Below are positions 23,451 through 31,463 of a DNA stretch of 64,000 nt, one piece after another. The position numbers were made by a program, and so were the translations under genes. Numbering within the stretch: the first letter of the stretch is position 1; every line of letters begins with the position of its first letter. The DNA lies in the NCBI RefSeq assembly GCF_019977355.1, contig NZ_AP024655.1:2108001-2172000 (forward strand), in the 5' to 3' direction. The notes beneath the pieces are model-generated. The model was not told where the DNA came from and made no database searches. It saw nothing but the letters and a program-made list of their open reading frames with translations. This DNA is from Arthrobacter sp. NicSoilB8 (GTDB taxonomy: Bacteria > Actinomycetota > Actinomycetes > Actinomycetales > Micrococcaceae).

Positions 23451-25100
23451 TCAGGGGAGGGCGATCTGCGGGTCGGTGATGACGTGGATGATGGCCGGGA
23501 TCCGTTGGTCCTGCACGGCCTTGAGGGAGCGTTCGACGGCGATCGCGGCGTGGTCGTCGCTGGTCACCGTTTCGCCGTGGCCTCCGAACGCGCGGGCAAA
23601 TGCGGCAAAATCAGGGTTCGTCAGCTGGGTGCCGCTGACGCGGCCCGGGAAGTGGTGCTCCTGGTGGTCGCGGATGGTGCCGTACTGGCCGTTGTCCATC
23701 ACGATGATGAGCATGGCGGCGCCGTGCTGCACTGCCGTTGCGAACTCCTGGCCGTTCATCAGGAATTCCCCGTCGCCGGCGATCGCGACCGCCAGGCGCT
23801 CCGGGCTCTGCAGGGATGCTGCCACCGCTGCCGGAACGCTGTATCCCATGGAACCGTTGCGCATGCTCAGCTGCGATGGGAACACATTCGTGGGCAGGTA
23901 CCGCTGGGCCCAGGCGCAGTGGTTGCCTGCGCCGAAGCTGTAGACGGCGTCCTGCGGCAGGCGGGTCACCAGTTCGGAAATCACGGCACTCATGTGGCCG
24001 GTTCCTTCCCGGGTGGCAGGGAGGGCGGCCAGATCCGGGAGCGTGCTGAACGCGCTTTGCGCGGCGCGGCCGGCGGCGCGCCAGGCGTCCCACTGTGCGG
24101 CCTTTCCCAGCCGGAGGTCCTTGACTGCGTCGGCGAACGCGACCGGGCTGGCGAGGATGTGGGCGGTGACGGCGCCGGAGCGTCCGCGGAGGGAGCTGTC
24201 GATGTTGACGAGGATATTCGTGGCCTGGGGCGACTGCCGCAGGGTGTAGCCGTCCGTTGGAACGTCAGTGGGTACGGCGCCGATGGCCAACAGTACGTCG
24301 GCTTCGGCGAAGATCCGTGCCGTGTTTCCAGTGCGGCCGTAGCCCAGGGCGCCGACGAAGACCTCGGAGTGGAAGGGGATGCGGTCCGAGGCGCGCCAGT
24401 CCTGGATTACCGGGATGCCGTTGGCCTCGGCAAAGGCCGTCACGGCGGCCGCCGCTGCGGGCGTCCAGCGCTGGCCGCCGACGAAGATGGCGGGCTTTTC
24501 GGCACCGGCAAGGGCCGTGGTGATGAGCTCCAACTCCGCGGAGGATACTGCCCCTTCGGCAACCGTGATCACCGGGTGCAGGTCGTCGACGAATTCGTGG
24601 GTGATGACGTCTTCCGGCAGGCCGACGACGACGGGGCCGGGACGGCCGGACTTGGCGGCGAAAAACGCCTCGGCCACCACCTCCGACGCCCGGGAGGCCT
24701 CGTCGAGCACAAAAACGCGCTTGGCCTGGGTGCCGAACCAGGCATTGGGGTCGAACTCCTGGAAGGACTCGCGCATGCGGTCCGCGACCGGGATCAAGCC
24801 CACGAACAGGACCATCGGTGTAGCGTCCTGCCACGCGGCGTGGATGGCAACGTAGGCATTCGCGGCTCCCGGGCCGCGGGTCACCATGGCCACGCCCGGT
24901 TCGCCGGTGAATTTGCCGTGGGCTTCCGCCATGTACGTGGCACCGCCTTCCTGGCGGCACACGATGGTCTCGATATCGGCTCCGTGGAGCCCGTCGAGCA
25001 CGGCAAGGTAGCTTTCGCCCGGGACCGCGAATACACGGTTGACGCCGTGCAGGGCCAGGGAATCGACGATCGCCTGGCCGGCGTGGGTGTTCTTCTCCAA
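23451..25100 (-). CDS. Thiamine-diphosphate-dependent enzyme, 2-oxo-acid decarboxylase / acetolactate-synthase-like
   Basis: A 549-residue three-domain ThDP enzyme. The N-terminal PYR domain has the activating Glu in ETIVCRQEGGATYMAEA. A central Rossmann-like domain spans ~190-330. The C-terminal PP domain has the ThDP/Mg motif VAIAGDGEFLMNGQEFATAV...VMDNGQYG. Length and order fit acetolactate synthase, benzoylformate decarboxylase and related enzymes. It lacks an obvious regulatory subunit, and the aldehyde dehydrogenase gene follows, favouring a decarboxylase. The start is TTG 25100 with GGAG upstream. The region 25204-25218 carries a motif shared with the amidohydrolase promoter. Confidence 0.82.
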   Translation of the reverse strand: MEKNTHAGQAIVDSLALHGVNRVFAVPGESYLAVLDGLHGADIETIVCRQEGGATYMAEAHGKFTGEPGVAMVTRGPGAANAYVAIHAAWQDATPMVLFVGLIPVADRMRESFQEFDPNAWFGTQAKRVFVLDEASRASEVVAEAFFAAKSGRPGPVVVGLPEDVITHEFVDDLHPVITVAEGAVSSAELELITTALAGAEKPAIFVGGQRWTPAAAAAVTAFAEANGIPVIQDWRASDRIPFHSEVFVGALGYGRTGNTARIFAEADVLLAIGAVPTDVPTDGYTLRQSPQATNILVNIDSSLRGRSGAVTAHILASPVAFADAVKDLRLGKAAQWDAWRAAGRAAQSAFSTLPDLAALPATREGTGHMSAVISELVTRLPQDAVYSFGAGNHCAWAQRYLPTNVFPSQLSMRNGSMGYSVPAAVAASLQSPERLAVAIAGDGEFLMNGQEFATAVQHGAAMLIIVMDNGQYGTIRDHQEHHFPGRVSGTQLTNPDFAAFARAFGGHGETVTSDDHAAIAVERSLKAVQDQRIPAIIHVITDPQIALP

Positions 25101-25203
25101 CGTAGTGCTCCTAAACAGGGGTTTGAGCCAGGGAACTGGCGGACAGCTGGGGTGCTGGCAGGGTGGCCGGCATGTGGGTTTCCCTCAAGTATTGGCAATC
25201 AAG

Positions 25204-25218
25204 TTCATGCTGTCTAAT
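25204..25218 (-). promoter_or_regulatory. Shared 15-base motif upstream of the TPP-enzyme gene
   Basis: TTCATGCTGTCTAAT on the plus strand (ATTAGACAGCATGAA toward the gene) recurs exactly at 27037-27051 upstream of the amidohydrolase gene. Both are followed at a similar distance by a GATT-CC-ATACT-like stretch. The likely reader is the LysR protein encoded at 27093-28010. Confidence 0.5.
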
Positions 25219-25300
25219 ACATAAAAAGTTCAAAATACATAACTAAAAAGCATGTAGATGGCACCGAGTGGTCCATGGACTCAGTGGCGGGCATGCCGGC

Positions 25301-26977
25301 CTAAAGGCTGCCGCAGGCCACCTTGCCGTCGACGACCGTGGCCGTGACCCGAACGTCGCAGATGGCGTCCGCCGGAACCTCATAAATGTCCTCGGACAGG
25401 GCAACGAAGTCCGCGAGCATGCCGTGGGAAAGCGTGCCCTTGTAGTGGTCCTCATGTGCGGCGTGCGCGCTGCCCACGGTGTAGGCGCGCACGGCCTGGG
25501 CGACGCTGATGCGCTCCTCGGGCACGAAGTCCGCGCCGGAGGAGGTCCGGCGGTTCACGAGATCATGGACGTTCAGGATGGGATCCCCGGACACCACGGG
25601 CGCGTCGGTGCTGGCAGGAATCTCGATCCCGGCATCGAGCAGGGCCTTCACGCGGTAGGACAGTCGCGTCCTTTCGGGCCCCAGCGCCCGCGCTGCGCCG
25701 TCGCCGAGTTCATTGATGAAGCGGCCCTGCGGTACGGGGATGAGGCCGAGCGATGCCAGCCGCCGGATCTGCGCATCGCCGGCAACGTTCACGTGCTCGA
25801 TCCGGTGCCGTGCGTCCGGCCGCGGGTAGAGATCCTGGGCCTCCTCGAAAATGTCCAGCACAACGTCCAGTGCGGCGTCGCCGATGGCGTGGGTGGCCAC
25901 CTGCCAGCCGGCACGGTGCGCGCCGATGATCCGCCGCCGCAGTTCCGCGGCGGGGAACTGGAGCAGCCCGCGGTTGCCCTTCTCCGCCCCGGCGTCGTGC
26001 TGGTAGTCGCAGCACATGAAGGCGCTGCGGCCGATCAGCGAGCCGTCGGACAGGATCTTGGCCGGGCCCAGCCGGAGCCACTCATCGCCGAATCCCGTCC
26101 GCATGCCCAGATCCAGGCCCATGCGGGCAACAGGGCCGGCGCCAGCCTGACCGACCGGACCGGACTCGTCGCCCAGCCCGTGCAGGGTGGTGAGGTAGGG
26201 CATCACCGTGGCGCGCACGCCCAGCATCCCGGCATCGCGCGCAGCCTGGTAGCCGGCCAGGTCGGACAGGCTGTGGCCGATGTGCTGCGGGGCGCCCAGC
26301 CCCGGCTCGGTGATGCTGGTGACGCCCAGTTTCAGCAGCGCGGCGCTGCCCGCGCCAACCATCGCGGCGACGTCGTCCACACTTGGCGCGGGAATGGCGT
26401 CCATGACTAGTGCCCGGGCCGTCTCCTGAAGCAGCCCGACGGCCCTGCCGTCGGCATCGGCGGGGGCGGCCCCGCCGTCGGGCGCGGTGACGTTGCGCCG
26501 GCCGGGGTACCCGGCCCGCTCGAAGGCGGCCGTATTGGCCACGCCCATGTGCCGGGAGTTGTGCATCAGCCAGACGGGGTGGCCGTGGCTGACCGCGTCC
26601 AACTGCTCCGCCGTGGGGTGCTGGTTGCCGAGGTAGTTCTGGTCGTACCCTGCGCCCTGGACCCACGCCCCTGGCGGTGCTGCTGCGCATGCGCGCTCCA
26701 CCGTGGCCAGCAACTCGTCCATATTTGCGCACACGGAGGGGCGGACATCGGCCTGGACCAGCGCCTGGCCCACATAGCTGAGGTGGCAGTGCGCGTCATT
26801 GAACCCCGGCACGACGGCGGCGCCCCCCAGATCGTGGACGTCGCGGAAGAGGGAACCGGGCAGTTCGTCATCGAGGCTGATGATGCGTCCATCATGGACG
26901 CCCACGCTGCGGGCCCGCGGACGCCGGGCATCCTGGGTGTAAAACGATCCGTTGGTGTAGAGCACGTCCAAGAGCAT
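25301..26977 (-). CDS. YtcJ-like amidohydrolase
   Basis: A 558-residue cytoplasmic metal-dependent amidohydrolase of the YtcJ / N-substituted formamide deformylase group. The HxH metal motif is FNDAHCHLSYVGQ (residues ~60), with a further His in VATHAIGDAALDVVLD, His in HRIEHVNVAGDA and the Asp in EIPASTDAPVVSGDP. These enzymes hydrolyse amides or formamides of varied amines. The ATG start lies 116 bases from the end of the LysR gene. Its promoter region carries the same 15-base motif as the TPP gene, so they probably respond to one signal. Substrate unknown. Confidence 0.85.
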   Translation of the reverse strand: MLLDVLYTNGSFYTQDARRPRARSVGVHDGRIISLDDELPGSLFRDVHDLGGAAVVPGFNDAHCHLSYVGQALVQADVRPSVCANMDELLATVERACAAAPPGAWVQGAGYDQNYLGNQHPTAEQLDAVSHGHPVWLMHNSRHMGVANTAAFERAGYPGRRNVTAPDGGAAPADADGRAVGLLQETARALVMDAIPAPSVDDVAAMVGAGSAALLKLGVTSITEPGLGAPQHIGHSLSDLAGYQAARDAGMLGVRATVMPYLTTLHGLGDESGPVGQAGAGPVARMGLDLGMRTGFGDEWLRLGPAKILSDGSLIGRSAFMCCDYQHDAGAEKGNRGLLQFPAAELRRRIIGAHRAGWQVATHAIGDAALDVVLDIFEEAQDLYPRPDARHRIEHVNVAGDAQIRRLASLGLIPVPQGRFINELGDGAARALGPERTRLSYRVKALLDAGIEIPASTDAPVVSGDPILNVHDLVNRRTSSGADFVPEERISVAQAVRAYTVGSAHAAHEDHYKGTLSHGMLADFVALSEDIYEVPADAICDVRVTATVVDGKVACGSL

Positions 26978-27036
26978 GCATTTCTCCCGATTCTGTGGAT
27001 TGCATCATTGCGTTCAATCCAGTATCGGAATCCGTT

Positions 27037-27051
27037 TTCATGCTGTCTAAT
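27037..27051 (-). promoter_or_regulatory. Shared 15-base motif upstream of the amidohydrolase gene
   Basis: Second exact copy of TTCATGCTGTCTAAT, 60-74 bases before the amidohydrolase start. The flanking AGTATCGGAATCC resembles AGTATTGGCAATC in the same position near 25189. Confidence 0.5.
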
Positions 27052-27092
27052 GTCTATTTGGTTGATAGTCAATGCCAATCTGGCATCCTATT

Positions 27093-28010
27093 CTAGGCTT
27101 TCGACTCGTCCTCAATGATCGCGCCCTGCCTGTTCAGGAACCTCCGCAGACGAACGGCCACCGCCCGGATGGATTCCTCGGCGAAGTGCCCGGGGATCCA
27201 GGCCGTGTGCAGGGGCAGCCGGAGGGCATGTCCCGGCTGACCGTTACTGCCCGCCAGGATTCGAATCGGGTGGGTGCCATAGGCAGGCAGGTCGGTGGTC
27301 ACGCCAATGCCGTGCCCGGCCGCCGCCAGTGCCATGATGGTCTGCCCGTCGTCACATTCGGAGACCTGGCGGAAGCTCAGGTGGCTCTGGTTGAGGGCGT
27401 CGTCGAGAATGTAGCGGCTGACGCTCTGGTGTGAGGGCAGGATGGCATGCTGGCCGCACAGGGCAGATAGCGGGAGTTCGGACACCCCGTCCCGCGCCCA
27501 TTCGTGGTCCGCCGCGACGTAGGCGGTCAGCGGGATGCTGCCCAGCGGCATGGTGGCCAGGCCCGGCTCCGGCGGCGCCGGGGAGACGGCGAAGTCGCTG
27601 CCGTGAAGGAGGGCCTCGGCAATGGCGAAGTGGCTGGTTTCGCGCGTGATAATCAGCGGATCCTCCGGGCTGGTGGTGGCGATGTAGGGTGCCAGGAAGC
27701 CCCGGACGGAGGCTGCGGTAGCGGCAGCCACGAGCGTGGCGACCCGTCCTGTCCGCAGCGCGTCAGCGGCATCTTCCAGGCTCTGCGTCTCCAGCATGAG
27801 GCGGCGGGCGGCCGGAATGAAGGCCCGGCCGGCGGGCGTGAGCGCAAGCTTGTTGCCCTGTGCCTCGAACAGACGCAGTTTGAGCTCATTTTCCAGGGTC
27901 TTGATCTGCCGGCTGAGGGCCGGCTGGGCAATGTGGATCCGTTCCGCCGCGGCAGTGACGGTGCCGGCGTCCACAACGGCCAGGAAGTACTGCAGGCGGC
28001 GTAGATTCAT
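27093..28010 (-). CDS. LysR-type transcriptional regulator
   Basis: A 305-residue LysR protein. HTH residues ~1-60 are MNLRRLQYFLAVVDAGTVTA then AAERIHIAQPALSRQIKTLE; the effector domain follows from ~90. ATG 28010 is chosen because MNLRRLQYF is the canonical start; the frame extends 20 codons upstream without family resemblance. It is divergent from the MHS transporter gene (126-base gap) and lies in line with the amidohydrolase and TPP genes downstream. The AGTATTGGCGGGT stretch near 28051 resembles sequences in the two shared-motif promoters, suggesting autoregulation and control of all three units. Confidence 0.88.
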   Translation of the reverse strand: MNLRRLQYFLAVVDAGTVTAAAERIHIAQPALSRQIKTLENELKLRLFEAQGNKLALTPAGRAFIPAARRLMLETQSLEDAADALRTGRVATLVAAATAASVRGFLAPYIATTSPEDPLIITRETSHFAIAEALLHGSDFAVSPAPPEPGLATMPLGSIPLTAYVAADHEWARDGVSELPLSALCGQHAILPSHQSVSRYILDDALNQSHLSFRQVSECDDGQTIMALAAAGHGIGVTTDLPAYGTHPIRILAGSNGQPGHALRLPLHTAWIPGHFAEESIRAVAVRLRRFLNRQGAIIEDESKA

Positions 28011-28136
28011 GGGGAAAGCATGCCCTTTCGGCATACACAAATGCAAGAAGAAGTATTGGCGGGTATGCACTGGCCCGCAGTACGGTCATGGTCAGAACCC
28101 ATTGAACATTGAACTATCCAGCTGAGGGATCCACCC

Positions 28137-29465
28137 ATGACAACTCCAACATCACAATCCACTGCCGTCCCGGCAGGTGCCGTTAGGGCAGCTATCGGGC
28201 CGGGACCGTCCAGCCCCGGAAAGGTTGTGGCCGCAGCCTTCATCGGCACCGCCCTTGAGTGGTATGACTTCTTCCTGTTCGGAACTACGGCCGCAATCGT
28301 CTTCGCACCGCTGTTCTTCCCCAGCGCCGACCCCGTGGCCTCCACCGTCTCGGCCTTCCTGAGCTTCAGCGCGGCCTTTGTTGCCCGGCCCATCGGTGCG
28401 ATCATCTTTGGCCACGTCGGTGACAAGTACGGCCGGCGCGGCGCGCTGGTCGCGACCGTGATGCTCATGGGCGCTGCGTCCACCCTCATGGGCCTCTTGC
28501 CCACCTATGCGAGCGCGGGGGTCGTCGCCCCGATCCTGCTGACGCTGCTGCGGGCGGTCCAGGGTGTTGCCACCGGCGGCGAATGGGGCGGCGCCACCCT
28601 GATGGCCATCGAATATGCCCCCGCGAAGCGCCGCGGGCTGTACGCAGCCCTGGTGCAGCTTGGCTCGCCCGTTGGCACGTTGCTCTCCACCGGTGCCATC
28701 ACCCTGGTGGCCCTGCTGCCCAAGGAAGACTTCATGGCGTGGGGCTGGCGGCTGCCGTTCATTGCCTCCATCATCCTGGTGGCCGTGGCTCTCTGGCTCC
28801 GCTGGAACGTGGAGGAAACTCCGGAGTTCCAGGAACTCAAGGCCAGCGACGGGACCAAGAAAGCTCCCGTCATTGAGCTGTTCCGCAAGTTCAAGGGAAG
28901 GCTGGCGATCGGTGTCTGCACCTATCTGGTGGGCAACGCCGGCTTCTTCATCCTGACCACCTTCATGATCAGCTACGTGACCCGGGTGCTGGGCCTGCCG
29001 TCCTCGGTGATCCTCACCGCCATGACAATCGGTGCCGTCGCCCAGATGGTCATGACAATCGTCGCCGGACGCCTTGCCGACCGCTTCGGGGCCGCCCGCG
29101 TGGGCATCATCGGCTACTCCATTTTCCTGGCCCTGGCGTTTCCCATCTTCTGGCTCGTCGACACCAGGGATCCCGGGCTGATCATCGTGGCCATGGTGCT
29201 GGCATTCGGCCCCTGTGCCATCACCTATGCCATCATCGGCGCCCTGATCGACCGGCTCTTCCCGGCGCAGGTCAAGTACACGGGCATGGGGCTGTCGGCC
29301 AACCTGTCTGCGGTTGTCGCAGGATTCATGCCGGCGCTGGCCACGGTCTTCCTGTCCCTGTCCGGGAACGCGTCCTGGGGACCGGCCACACTCCTGGTGG
29401 TCATCGGCCTGATCTCACTCGGCGGCGCCATCGCGACGTCCAAGGTGCCCGCCCGCGGCAACTAG
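28137..29465 (+). CDS. MFS transporter, metabolite:H+ symporter (MHS) type
   Basis: A 442-residue membrane protein with 12 predicted helices. The N-terminal AAAFIGTALEWYDFFLFGTT is the MHS-family signature, followed by FGHVGDKYGRRGALVATVML (MFS motif A, loop 2-3) and a second-half copy GRLADRFGAARVGIIG. MHS members import carboxylates such as shikimate, citrate, 2-oxoglutarate or aromatic acids. It is divergent from the LysR gene and next to two amidohydrolase genes, so it may import their substrate or a product. GAGGGA precedes the ATG. Confidence 0.88.
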   Translation: MTTPTSQSTAVPAGAVRAAIGPGPSSPGKVVAAAFIGTALEWYDFFLFGTTAAIVFAPLFFPSADPVASTVSAFLSFSAAFVARPIGAIIFGHVGDKYGRRGALVATVMLMGAASTLMGLLPTYASAGVVAPILLTLLRAVQGVATGGEWGGATLMAIEYAPAKRRGLYAALVQLGSPVGTLLSTGAITLVALLPKEDFMAWGWRLPFIASIILVAVALWLRWNVEETPEFQELKASDGTKKAPVIELFRKFKGRLAIGVCTYLVGNAGFFILTTFMISYVTRVLGLPSSVILTAMTIGAVAQMVMTIVAGRLADRFGAARVGIIGYSIFLALAFPIFWLVDTRDPGLIIVAMVLAFGPCAITYAIIGALIDRLFPAQVKYTGMGLSANLSAVVAGFMPALATVFLSLSGNASWGPATLLVVIGLISLGGAIATSKVPARGN

Positions 29466-29496
29466 CCGCCGCCCGTCGGTCCACCCGTAACAACAA

Positions 29497-29530
29497 CACC
29501 CCCGCAGCCTGTTTGCGGGGGTGTTGTGTT
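29497..29530 (+). terminator. Rho-independent terminator between convergent genes
   Basis: CACCCCCGCA pairs with TGCGGGGGTG around an eight-base loop, followed by TTGTGTTG. It is preceded by AACAA, so it could work in both directions for the transporter and the amidohydrolase genes. Confidence 0.7.
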
Positions 29531-29592
29531 GTCCTGAGGTTGTTGCTTCGGAGAGTACTGGCTTCCCGCAGGTCCTTTTCAGCGGGCTTTGG

Positions 29593-31176
29593 TCAGTCCT
29601 CGCTCCTGTACCGGACAAGCCCGTCGGTGACGGTCATCCGGACCTTCGTCGCCCTGATCTCGGCGGCGCCTGCCGCGAAGATATCGGTGTCCAGCACGGC
29701 AAAGTCGGCCAGCATCCCGGGGCTTAGCGTTCCCTTGGCGGCTTCCTCGCCCGAGGCGTAGGACGGGGCGACGCAGTACGCGTGGAGGGCCTCCTCCAGT
29801 GAGATCCGCTCCCGGGGTTCCCATCCGCCGTCGGGCTCCCCCTCAGCCGTTGTCCGCGTGAGGGCGGCATGAAGTCCGTGGAAGGGGTTGGGAAGTTCTA
29901 CGGGGGAGTCCGAGCCGAAGGCCACGGTGGCCCCGGCATCCAGAAGGCTCCGCCACGCGTAGCATGCCAGGCCCCGGCCCTCCACCATGCCGAGGATGGG
30001 CAGGTCGCTGGGGCAGTGCTGGGGCTGCATGGACGCCAAGACGCCGAGGGCGGCCAGCCGCGGAACATCCGCGGGCTGCAGAAACTGGGCGTGCTCGATC
30101 CGGTGACGCAGGCCGAGCCGGGCGGTGGTGTCCCGGATTTCGGCCAGGGCGTTGAGTACCAGGCGGTTGGCGCGGTCACCGATGGCGTGGACGGCGACGG
30201 CGATTCCCGCGGAGGCGGCCCGGGTAGCCTGTCCCAGCAGGTCGGGGTAGGCGGTCACCTCCATGCCGTGGCTGGTGCCGCCCGGAAACGGTTCGCTCAT
30301 GTGGCAGGTGTGGGAGCCGGCCGCGCCGTCGGCGAAAATCTTCACGGCGCCGTGCCGGATCCAACTGTCGCCCTGTCCGGTCCGAGTTCCGGCACCAATG
30401 GAGGCTTCCAGATCGTCCTGGGCCAGCAGTTTGTGGACGCGCAGGGCCAGTGCGCCCTCGGCGCGGAGGGCCCTGTAGGCGTCCAGGGCGTCAGCCCCGT
30501 CGATGTCGTGGACGCCGGTCAGGCCCAGGGACAGCAGGTACCGCTGGGCCTCCCGCAGTTGATCCGGGAGATTTCCCGAGACCCCCGATGCGGCGAGTTT
30601 CCGGACCGGGTATACGGCGCTCTCCCGCAGGATCCCGGTGGCTTCGCCGTGTTCGTCGCGGACGATTTCACCGCCCGCGGGATCCGGCGTCGTCCGGGTA
30701 ATGCCCAATAGCTGCAGCGCCCGCGAGTTGGCCCACACCGTGTGGCCGTCCGCGCTGGTCAGGGCCACGGGGTTTCGCGGGCAGATGGCGTCCAGACCGG
30801 TGCGGTCCGGCTGGACCGGGACCTGCCACTTGTTGAAGTCCCACCAGCCGCCGAAAATCCACTCGCCATCCCTGTAGCGCGGCCGCACGGCACCGACGCC
30901 GGCCAGGGCTTCCGTCAGGCTCCCGGCCTGCCGCAGGTCGACCTCGTGCATGGACCGGGCCAGGCTCGCCGTGTGGATGTGAGCATCCGTCAGCCCTGGA
31001 ATGACTACGGCGTTGTCCAAATCGAGGGTCCTCGTACCCGCGGGTGCATGGGCTTGGAGTTCTGCTGCCGAGCCGGCTGCCAGGATGACGCCGTCCTCCA
31101 CCAGGAGGGCCCCGGCGCGTGGCTGCTTCGGATTGAGGGTATGGAACGTGGCGTTGGCGAAGAGGGTGGGGGTCAC
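29593..31176 (-). CDS. Second YtcJ-like amidohydrolase
   Basis: A 527-residue protein of the same family as the one at 25301-26977 but clearly diverged. The HxH motif is PGLTDAHIHTASLARSMHEV, then VAVHAIGDRANRLVLNAL, HRIEHAQFLQPADV and TVAFGSDSPVELPNPFHGLH with the catalytic Asp. The C-terminal GMLADFAVLDTDIFAAG is the beta-sandwich part. It is convergent with the transporter gene. Two paralogues in one cluster suggest two related amide substrates. The start ATG lies 287 bases from the ABC-transporter gene on the other strand. Confidence 0.85.
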   Translation of the reverse strand: MTPTLFANATFHTLNPKQPRAGALLVEDGVILAAGSAAELQAHAPAGTRTLDLDNAVVIPGLTDAHIHTASLARSMHEVDLRQAGSLTEALAGVGAVRPRYRDGEWIFGGWWDFNKWQVPVQPDRTGLDAICPRNPVALTSADGHTVWANSRALQLLGITRTTPDPAGGEIVRDEHGEATGILRESAVYPVRKLAASGVSGNLPDQLREAQRYLLSLGLTGVHDIDGADALDAYRALRAEGALALRVHKLLAQDDLEASIGAGTRTGQGDSWIRHGAVKIFADGAAGSHTCHMSEPFPGGTSHGMEVTAYPDLLGQATRAASAGIAVAVHAIGDRANRLVLNALAEIRDTTARLGLRHRIEHAQFLQPADVPRLAALGVLASMQPQHCPSDLPILGMVEGRGLACYAWRSLLDAGATVAFGSDSPVELPNPFHGLHAALTRTTAEGEPDGGWEPRERISLEEALHAYCVAPSYASGEEAAKGTLSPGMLADFAVLDTDIFAAGAAEIRATKVRMTVTDGLVRYRSED

Positions 31177-31463
31177 GCAATCAGGGTACGGGCGCGTTTT
31201 CGGAATGCCGCCCCGGCCCCCGCAACAATCGAGTCATATGAGGTGCCGGAGGAGCGGCCATTTCCGGTCCGCGTGGGCGCCCCGGCGCGGGCGCCCCACG
31301 CCTGCCCGCAGAACGCCGCGGTCTATGCCGTAGAGGCATCGAATATCTACAAAATGAGTCTTAGACGTTCTGAGAGATGGATCACATACTCGATCAGCAG
31401 GTGTTCGCCTCAGCTCTTGCAGGCAGCACCCGCACCCGCATCGGACCAATCGAAGGACCACTC

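Noticed and set aside
23484..25217. A 577-codon plus-strand open frame opposite the TPP-enzyme gene
   Set aside because: Codon positions mirror the real gene, and the product shows only low-complexity Gly/Asp/Val/Arg sequence.
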